From CAZQYC01 sp043746555 (GTDB taxonomy: Bacteria; Pseudomonadota; Gammaproteobacteria; Steroidobacterales; Steroidobacteraceae), in NCBI GenBank assembly GCA_043746555.1, contig JAYTQU010000110.1, forward strand, positions 1-5,226: a stretch of 5,226 nt of DNA, read 5' to 3'. The notes beneath the pieces were generated by a model. That model saw only the letters and a program-made list of their open reading frames with translations, was not told the DNA's origin and ran no database searches. Below are positions 1-5,226 of this stretch, piece after piece. Position 1 is the first letter of the stretch. Every line of letters begins with the position of its first letter. Position numbers and translations under genes: made by a program.

Positions 1-1367
1 CGCTGTTGCCGGAAGCGCTGGAAACCTGGCCGGTATCGTTGTTCGAACGCGTGCTGCCGCGGCATCTGCAAATCGTGTATCAAATCAATCGGCTCTTCCT
101 AGAAGAGGTCAGCACTCGATTTCCGCACGATCACGAACGCCGTCGTCGTATGTCGCTGATCGGCGAGGAAGGCGATCGCCGCGTTCGCATGGCGTATCTA
201 TCGGTGGTGGGATCGCACAAAGTGAACGGCGTCGCCAAACTGCATTCGCGATTGATGCGCGAAACGATCTTCGCCGATTTTGCACAGCTTTGGCCGGAAC
301 GCTTCACCAATGTGACCAACGGCATTGCGGTGCGTCGCTGGCTCAAGCAAGCCAATCCCGGACTCTCCCGGTTGTTCACCGATCATCTGGGATTTGTTTG
401 GGAAAACGATCTCGAAGATTTGGAACGTCTCAAGTGGAGCGTCGACGATCCGGCGCAGCGACAACGCTTTCGCGACATCAAACGCGCGAACAAGGAACGC
501 TTGGCGCACGCGATTCGAGATTTGATTGGCGTTGACGTGAATGTCGATGCTTTGTTCGATGTGCAAGTCAAACGCATTCACGAATACAAACGTCAGTTAC
601 TCAATCTTCTCCATGTGATCGTCCGTTATCGACGCATAGTGGACAACCCCACCGCCGCAATCGTGCCACGGGTAGTGATTATTGCCGGCAAGGCGGCGCC
701 GGGGTATGTGATTGCGAAGGCGATCATCAAGCTCATCAATAATGTCGCGCAAACGATTAACAACGATCCGCGCGTTGGCGACAAACTCAAACTCTGCTTT
801 CTGCCGGATTACGATGTATCGCTCGCGCAGGAAATCATGCCGGCGGCGGATTTGTCGCAACAAATTTCCACGGCGGGTATGGAAGCCTCCGGCACCGGCA
901 ACATGAAACTTGCGCTGAATGGGGCGCTTACCATCGGTACGCTGGACGGCGCGAACATTGAAATTCGCGACGCGGTGGGCGCGGAAAACATTTTTATCTT
1001 TGGCATGACCGCCGAACAAGTCGTGGCGCAACGCACGAACGGTTACTACCCTGTGGAGATAGTGGAACATAACGCGGAGCTGAAGCGCGCGATCGATCTT
1101 ATCGAGACCGGCCATTTCTCGCCAGACAACCTCGCCAGCAGCAAATCGATTGCCGATCTATTGCTGAGCGACGGCGAATTTTTTCTGGTACTCGCGGACT
1201 ATCAATCCTACGATCAAGCGCAAAGCGACGTGGATGCGCTGTACCTCGATGCCGATCAATGGAGTCGCAAAGCGATGATCAATTCGCTAAGCATGGGGCC
1301 GTTTTCCAGCGATCGCAGCATCCGCGATTACGCCGATCATATTTGGCGTGTCAAGCCGGTGTTTTAG
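1..1367 (+). CDS. glgP: Glycogen/alpha-glucan phosphorylase, C-terminal part (5' truncated by window edge)
   Basis: Cytoplasmic PLP enzyme of family GT35 that releases glucose-1-phosphate from non-reducing ends of glycogen. The frame is already open at the left edge (first whole codon at 3), and the opening LPEALETWPV lies inside the conserved active-site region, so the TTG at 6 is Leu and not a start. About 454 codons are visible; family members are usually 800-840 residues, so roughly the N-terminal 45% is missing. Counting the TTG as residue 1, visible landmarks are HKVNGVAKLHS (71-81), TNGIAVRRW (104-112), FDVQVKRIHEYKRQ (184-197) and GMEASGTGNMK (291-301). Lys301 (bases 906-908) is the PLP Schiff-base lysine. 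From recalled rabbit muscle numbering, N105, R190, K195, E293 and K301 match N484, R569, K574, E672 and K680 with a constant offset of 379, so this core has no net gap. It ends in TAG at 1365-1367. N-terminal regulatory sites cannot be judged. It could equally be named malP: the visible part does not separate glycogen from maltodextrin preference, but the glgX neighbour favours glgP. Confidence 0.97.
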   Translation, partial: LLPEALETWPVSLFERVLPRHLQIVYQINRLFLEEVSTRFPHDHERRRRMSLIGEEGDRRVRMAYLSVVGSHKVNGVAKLHSRLMRETIFADFAQLWPERFTNVTNGIAVRRWLKQANPGLSRLFTDHLGFVWENDLEDLERLKWSVDDPAQRQRFRDIKRANKERLAHAIRDLIGVDVNVDALFDVQVKRIHEYKRQLLNLLHVIVRYRRIVDNPTAAIVPRVVIIAGKAAPGYVIAKAIIKLINNVAQTINNDPRVGDKLKLCFLPDYDVSLAQEIMPAADLSQQISTAGMEASGTGNMKLALNGALTIGTLDGANIEIRDAVGAENIFIFGMTAEQVVAQRTNGYYPVEIVEHNAELKRAIDLIETGHFSPDNLASSKSIADLLLSDGEFFLVLADYQSYDQAQSDVDALYLDADQWSRKAMINSLSMGPFSSDRSIRDYADHIWRVKPVF

Positions 1368-1370
1368 CTT

Positions 1371-1396
1371 GCGCGCACCGGCCGCGCGCACCGGCC
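1371..1396. repeat. Exact tandem duplication of a 13-bp GC-rich unit after glgP
   Basis: The unit GCGCGCACCGGCC occurs at 1371-1383 and again, without mismatch or spacer, at 1384-1396, beginning three bases after the glgP stop codon. It is the clearest non-coding structure in the window. It could be a local slippage duplication or the remnant of a longer short-unit repeat. No further copy was seen in this window. Confidence 0.9.
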
Positions 1397-1397
1397 G
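1379..1397 (+). repeat. GC-rich hairpin formed across the tandem repeat
   Basis: CGGCCG at 1379-1384 pairs perfectly with CGGCCG at 1392-1397 around a seven-base loop (CGCGCAC). The stem is created by the tandem duplication and lies just downstream of the glgP stop. No T-run follows (the next bases are ATGGAGTAA), so it does not meet the pattern of an intrinsic terminator. It could slow 3' exonucleases or weakly attenuate readthrough into glgX, but that is inference. Confidence 0.5.
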
Positions 1398-1492
1398 ATG
1401 GAGTAATTCCGTTCCATAATGATCCGCAATAACTATTTGCCGCACCGACCGCGTGCGAATCGTTAAGCGCCTCGCCGAATTGTGTCGACTGC

Positions 1493-1506
1493 GAGGATCA
1501 ATCCTC
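1493..1506. repeat. Short inverted repeat upstream of glgX start
   Basis: GAGGAT at 1493-1498 is followed after two bases by its exact reverse complement ATCCTC at 1501-1506. As RNA it could form a five-base-pair hairpin with a UCAA loop. The left arm contains a purine-rich GAGGA that resembles a ribosome binding site, but no start codon lies at a usable distance in the glgX frame (the ATG at 1542 is about 45 bases away). If glgX starts at the GTG at 1482, this repeat lies inside the coding region. Its function is unknown and it may be chance. Confidence 0.35.
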
Positions 1507-1541
1507 TTCCCTGCACGACGAACTTGCCTCACCATGTGCCG

Positions 1542-3710
1542 ATGGAAGACGCCTCAGCAAATCACGTTGACAATCTGTTGCTGCAACCGGGAGAGCCGGC
1601 GCCGCTCGGCGCGACGTGGACCGGCAGCGGCGTTAACTTCGCCGTGCGATGCGACGTTGCGCAGCAAGTGGACCTATGTTTATTCGACGCCGCGGGTCGA
1701 CATCAGATTGCGCAACTGACGATGCCGGAAATACACAACGGCGTCGCGTGCGGTTTTTTGCCCGCGCCCGCCGGCGCGCCGGGACTGCTATACGGCTATC
1801 GCGCCAGCGGCATGTACGATCCGCCGCATGGAGCGCGTTTCAATCCAAACAAATTGTTAATCGATCCTTATGCGAGCGCGTTGAGCGGCGCTTTCGAATG
1901 GAACGAAGCCGTGTTTGGATTTGCCGGTAACGAACAGGACGGCGAATTCGATCCACGCGACAGCGCACCGTATGTGTACAAGAGTCGCGTGATCGATCCG
2001 AGTTTCGATTGGAGCGGCGATCACGCGCCTGCAACGCCGTGGCGCGACAGCGTCGTTTACGAATTGCATGTGAAGGGTTACACACAACAACATCCCGATG
2101 TGCCCGAATCGTTGCGCGGTAAATATCTCGGCCTCGTTCAACCGGCGGTGATCGCACATCTCAAGCGATTGGGCGTGACGGCGGTTGAGCTGTTGCCGGT
2201 GCAGGCCTTTATCACCGAGCAAGGGTTGCGGCAACGCGGTTTGCGAAACTACTGGGGTTACAACCCGCTGGCGTTTTTCGCGCCGGCGAACGAATACGCG
2301 GTGACCGATCCGGTTATCGAATTCAAACAGATGGTGAAAGAACTTCACGTCGCCGGAATCGAAGTGATTCTCGATGTTGTGTTCAATCACACGGTTGAAG
2401 GCAATGAATTCGGACCGACACTGAGTTTCAAAGGATTGAACAATGCGGGCTACTACAAGCTCGATCCGCTTAATCCGCGCCAGTATCAGGATCGCACCGG
2501 CTGTGGCAATACGATCGCCATCGGCCATCCACCGATGCTCGACATGGTGATCGACTGTCTGCGCTATTGGGTGGATGAAATGCGTGTCGACGGATTTCGC
2601 TTCGATCTTGCGCCGGTGCTCGGCCGCGACGATGGCCGTTTTCGCACCGACGCCAATTTTTTCAAGGCCGTAGCCGCCGAATCGAATTTGCGCTACGTAA
2701 AAATGATCGCCGAGCCCTGGGACGTTGGTCCCGACGGTTATCAATTGAGTCGCTTTCCACCGGGTTGGTCGGAGTGGAACGATTTGTATCGCGATACGAT
2801 GCGTGGATTTTGGCGCGGTAATCCGGGCGACTTAGGACGCTTCGCCGAACGCTTTGCCGGATCGAGCGATTTATTTCGCGCCGCCGGTCGTCGCCCCACG
2901 GCGAGCATCAATTTCGTCAGTTGTCACGACGGCTTTACGCTTTTCGACATTACCGCCTACGACGACAAACACAACGAAGCAAATGGCGAGAACAATCGCG
3001 ACGGCACCAATCACAACTTGAGTTGGAATTGCGGCGTTGAAGGTCCGAGCGACGATTCGATCGTGAACGACTTACGACAACGACAAATGCGCAATTTTCT
3101 GGCGACGCTGTTGCTGTCGCAAGGCGTGCCGATGCTGCAGGCGGGCGATGAATTCGGTCGCACGCAGTTCGGCAACAACAACGCATATTGTCAGGACAAC
3201 GCAATCGGTTGGGTGGATTGGAAACTCTCGACTAGCAATGCATCGCTCATCGATTTTGTCAGCGCTTTATTGGCGCTACGTCGACGTTCGCAGGGTTTGC
3301 GTCGCGATACTTTCTTGAAAGGCGCACGACAAGCGGATCGCGAGCACAAAGATGTGAGCTGGCGACATCCGCGCGGCGACGAACTCAGCGCTGCCGACTG
3401 GCATGCATCGGAAGCTCGATCTATCGGCGTACTGATCGGTCACGCATTCGCCGACATGCATGGCGAGCCCACCGGGCACTTACTTTTTATTTGCAACGCC
3501 GGCAGCAATTCCATTGAGTTCAAATTGCCGCAGGCATTGCGCGACGTTCGCTGGCAAGTGGTCTTCGATACGTCGCACTGGCAAGCGGCCGATCATGCCG
3601 AACGAAAAGTATCGGGCGATAGTTTCACGCTCGCGCCACACGCGTGCGCGCTGCTTGCCGATGGATATGCGCCTGCGAGCCTGCATTCTCCGCGCACGAT
3701 ACCGCCGTAA
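1542..3710 (+). CDS. glgX: Glycogen debranching enzyme GlgX (GH13 isoamylase type)
   Basis: Cytoplasmic alpha-1,6-glucosidase that cleaves branch stubs left after phosphorylase action and releases short malto-oligosaccharides. The preferred ATG at 1542 gives 722 residues; E. coli GlgX is 657. Family similarity starts at PLGATWTGSGVNFAV (21-35), opening a CBM48-like N-terminal beta domain (about 15-115). The GH13 barrel follows with DVVFNHT (278-284), DGFRFDLA (350-357, nucleophile Asp355), AEPWD (390-394, acid/base Glu391) and SCHDGFTL (460-467, transition-state Asp463). KHNEANGENNRDG, typical of GlgX/TreX, follows. A beta-rich C-terminal domain fills about the last 100 residues. All three catalytic residues are present. 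The start is uncertain: a stop at 1464-1466 bounds the frame, GTG at 1482 would add 20 residues lacking family features, GTG 1536 and TTG 1524 are also in frame, and none has a clear Shine-Dalgarno. The gene follows glgP by 174 bases and precedes malQ by four. A TreX-like enzyme with some transferase activity is the main alternative. Confidence 0.96.
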   Translation: MEDASANHVDNLLLQPGEPAPLGATWTGSGVNFAVRCDVAQQVDLCLFDAAGRHQIAQLTMPEIHNGVACGFLPAPAGAPGLLYGYRASGMYDPPHGARFNPNKLLIDPYASALSGAFEWNEAVFGFAGNEQDGEFDPRDSAPYVYKSRVIDPSFDWSGDHAPATPWRDSVVYELHVKGYTQQHPDVPESLRGKYLGLVQPAVIAHLKRLGVTAVELLPVQAFITEQGLRQRGLRNYWGYNPLAFFAPANEYAVTDPVIEFKQMVKELHVAGIEVILDVVFNHTVEGNEFGPTLSFKGLNNAGYYKLDPLNPRQYQDRTGCGNTIAIGHPPMLDMVIDCLRYWVDEMRVDGFRFDLAPVLGRDDGRFRTDANFFKAVAAESNLRYVKMIAEPWDVGPDGYQLSRFPPGWSEWNDLYRDTMRGFWRGNPGDLGRFAERFAGSSDLFRAAGRRPTASINFVSCHDGFTLFDITAYDDKHNEANGENNRDGTNHNLSWNCGVEGPSDDSIVNDLRQRQMRNFLATLLLSQGVPMLQAGDEFGRTQFGNNNAYCQDNAIGWVDWKLSTSNASLIDFVSALLALRRRSQGLRRDTFLKGARQADREHKDVSWRHPRGDELSAADWHASEARSIGVLIGHAFADMHGEPTGHLLFICNAGSNSIEFKLPQALRDVRWQVVFDTSHWQAADHAERKVSGDSFTLAPHACALLADGYAPASLHSPRTIPP

Positions 3711-3714
3711 ATAC

Positions 3715-5226
3715 ATGCCGAATCCACATCAGGCGCTATTGAATGAACTTGCGCGACTGCGCGGCTTAGGCGAAGCGTACTACGATCATCGCGGCATACT
3801 GCATCGCTTCACCGACGAACCGCGACGCGCGATCTTGCGCGCCATGGAATTACCAACGGACGATGAAAGCGCTTTGCGTGCCGCTCTGGCAGCTTCCGCA
3901 CCGTTAGCGAGAGCGAGTGAAAGTTCGAACAGCGCAACGTGCTATCAACCGCCCGTGCTCAGCAAAACAAAATGCTGGGGCCTCAGTATTCAACTTTATA
4001 CATTGCGCTCAAAGCGTAACTGGGGCATCGGCGATTTCGCCGATCTACGAGAACTCATCGATCTCGTTGCGCCGATCGGTTGCGATCTCATCGGCCTGAA
4101 CCCATTGCACGCGCTCTTCAGTGCGAATCCCCGACTTTGCAGTCCTTACAGCCCTTCGAGTCGTTTGTTTTTGAATCCTTTGTATATCTCAATCGAAGCG
4201 ATTCCCGAGTTTGCCGGTTGCGCCGCCGTGCAATCTTTTTGTTCGCAGTCGTCGATCCAGGCCGCCTTGGCCGGTCTGCGGGTGCTTGACAACGTCATGT
4301 ACGAGCAGGTCGCATCGCTTAAACGATCGGCGCTGCGACTTTTGCACGACCACTTTCGAGAGACGCAACTGGCGCTCGATTCGCCGCGAGCGAGCGCGTT
4401 TCGACAATTCGTTGCAAGCGGCGGCGAAGCCCTGCGACTGCATTGCGTATTCGAAGCGCTCGACGCAAAGTTCGGCGAGCGCGACCTCAAAGGTTGGCGA
4501 CGTTGGCCAATCGAGTTTCGCGAACCGCATTCGAATTCGGTGCGCGAGTTCGCAATCGCGAACGATGCCGATATTGAATTTCATCTCTATACGCAATGGC
4601 TCGCACGCCAGCAACTCGAAGACGTGCAACAACTCGCGCGCGATAAAGGTATGCGTATCGGTTTGTACGGCGATCTTGCCGTCGGCGCAAATCCCGGTGG
4701 CTCTGAAATCTGGTCCAATCAATCGTTGTATGTGCAAGCAGCGTCGGTGGGCGCCCCACCCGATCCACTCGCGCTCAAAGGGCAAGACTGGGGGATTCCA
4801 CCGATGGACCCGCATCAATTGCGGCTGCAACAGTTTGGTCCGTTTGTCGAGTTGCTGCGCGCGAACCTGCAGCACGTCGGCGCCTTACGAATCGATCATG
4901 TGATGTCTCTGTTTCGATTATGGTGGGTGCCGAAAGGATTCTCTGCTGTTGACGGTGTGTATGTTCACTATCCGCTTGAGGAGTTGGCGCAACGGCTGGC
5001 GGTCGAAAGCACGCGTGCAAAATGCCTGATCGTTGGCGAGGATTTGGGGACAGTCCCCGATGAAGTGCGCAATGCGATGGGAACGCATCAGCTATACCAG
5101 TACAAAGTGTTGCTGTTCGAGCGGCGCGACGATCGAACTTTCAAAGCACCCGACGAATATGCGCGCCTGGCTATTGCCACCGCGACCACGCATGATTTGC
5201 CGCCGCTCAAGGCTTGGTGGCAGGGC
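3715..5226 (+). CDS. malQ: 4-alpha-glucanotransferase (amylomaltase), 3' truncated by window edge
   Basis: GH77 cytoplasmic enzyme that transfers 4-alpha-glucan segments between malto-oligosaccharides, lengthening short chains released by GlgX and liberating glucose. The frame from ATG 3715 is open for 504 codons to the last base with no stop or frameshift. An N-terminal helical segment (about 5-45) leads into an Ala/Ser-rich linker, then CYQPPVL (76-82) and the catalytic domain from QLYTLRSKRNWGIGDF (93-108). Active-site landmarks are GLNPLHALF, SPYSPSSR, GQDWGIPPMDP, ALRIDHVM (nucleophile Asp394), VGEDLGTVP (acid/base Glu442) and TTHDLPPLKAWW (Asp494). From recalled E. coli MalQ numbering (D448, E496, D548), all three are offset by exactly 54. 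The shortfall lies before the barrel, where the accessory beta domain seems absent. By analogy about 145 C-terminal residues lie outside the window. The start is four bases after the glgX stop with no Shine-Dalgarno visible, suggesting translational coupling; no other start is near. Confidence 0.96.
   Translation, partial: MPNPHQALLNELARLRGLGEAYYDHRGILHRFTDEPRRAILRAMELPTDDESALRAALAASAPLARASESSNSATCYQPPVLSKTKCWGLSIQLYTLRSKRNWGIGDFADLRELIDLVAPIGCDLIGLNPLHALFSANPRLCSPYSPSSRLFLNPLYISIEAIPEFAGCAAVQSFCSQSSIQAALAGLRVLDNVMYEQVASLKRSALRLLHDHFRETQLALDSPRASAFRQFVASGGEALRLHCVFEALDAKFGERDLKGWRRWPIEFREPHSNSVREFAIANDADIEFHLYTQWLARQQLEDVQQLARDKGMRIGLYGDLAVGANPGGSEIWSNQSLYVQAASVGAPPDPLALKGQDWGIPPMDPHQLRLQQFGPFVELLRANLQHVGALRIDHVMSLFRLWWVPKGFSAVDGVYVHYPLEELAQRLAVESTRAKCLIVGEDLGTVPDEVRNAMGTHQLYQYKVLLFERRDDRTFKAPDEYARLAIATATTHDLPPLKAWWQG

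Noticed and set aside
597..1115. 172-codon minus-strand frame opposite glgP
   Set aside because: It covers the most conserved part of phosphorylase, including the PLP lysine, and encodes an Arg/His-rich sequence without motifs; it is a shadow frame.
1398..1417. ATGGA/TCCAT inverted repeat with a ten-base loop
   Set aside because: A five-base stem with a large loop is expected by chance and has no adjacent T-run or other supporting signal.
1407..1436. Possible sigma70 promoter for glgX (CATAAT at 1415-1420, or AACTAT at 1431-1436 with TTCCGT upstream)
   Set aside because: CATAAT matches a -10 element well but has only CGGCCG at the -35 distance; the alternative pair has weak matches at both boxes. 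Not enough to call a promoter.
1453..1719. Plus-strand frame starting before glgX
   Set aside because: Most of it overlaps the conserved glgX N-terminus in another frame, its translation is Arg/Cys rich and it has no ribosome binding site.
1857..2744. 295-codon open frame on the minus strand inside glgX
   Set aside because: It lies wholly opposite a well-supported GH13 coding region, its translation has no recognisable domain, and the opposite frame stays open probably because of the codon bias of glgX (frequent GAT, ATC, GCG, CGC).
4189..4903. Overlapping long frames opposite malQ (minus strand 4189-4875) and in a second plus frame (4211-4903)
   Set aside because: Both overlap the clearly conserved malQ frame. 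Their translations are compositionally odd (Arg, Ser and Cys rich in the plus frame) and show no family motif.
1..5226. Search for tRNA or rRNA genes, CRISPR arrays, insertion sequences, attachment sites or a new defence-type system
   Set aside because: Nearly all the window is accounted for by three conserved glycogen-breakdown genes, and no repeat array, transposase motif or RNA gene was recognised in the short gaps.

Overview
This window holds three consecutive plus-strand genes of bacterial glycogen and alpha-glucan breakdown. In order they are the C-terminal part of glycogen phosphorylase (glgP, cut by the left edge), a complete glycogen debranching enzyme (glgX), and the first 504 codons of 4-alpha-glucanotransferase (malQ, cut by the right edge). 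All three are intact where visible: reading frames are open and the catalytic residues expected for each family are present.

Layout: glgP runs to a TAG at 1365-1367. A 174-base gap follows (1368-1541 with the preferred glgX start). It contains an exact 13-bp tandem duplication, the GC-rich hairpin this creates, and a short inverted repeat, but no convincing promoter or intrinsic terminator. glgX runs 1542-3710. Only four bases separate its TAA from the ATG of malQ at 3715, so glgX and malQ are almost certainly co-transcribed and probably translationally coupled. glgP may belong to the same transcript.

Functional logic (known for these families): GlgP removes glucose-1-phosphate from outer glycogen chains until a short stub remains at each branch. 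GlgX hydrolyses the alpha-1,6 linkage and releases the stub as a short malto-oligosaccharide. MalQ disproportionates these short chains into longer ones that GlgP can attack again, plus glucose. The window therefore carries a complete cytoplasmic degradation module. Synthesis genes (glgA, glgB, glgC) are not visible.

Organism: base composition looks moderately GC-rich (mid-50s percent by eye). The MalQ catalytic domain reads like the proteobacterial type (the QLYTLRSKRNWGIGDF and GLNPLHALF stretches), which suggests a gamma- or betaproteobacterium. This is an inference; genus cannot be given. GATC is clearly over-represented by hand count.

I found no undescribed system here. The points most worth a second look are the apparent absence of the N-terminal beta domain in MalQ, the 13-bp tandem duplication and hairpin after glgP, and the GATC enrichment.
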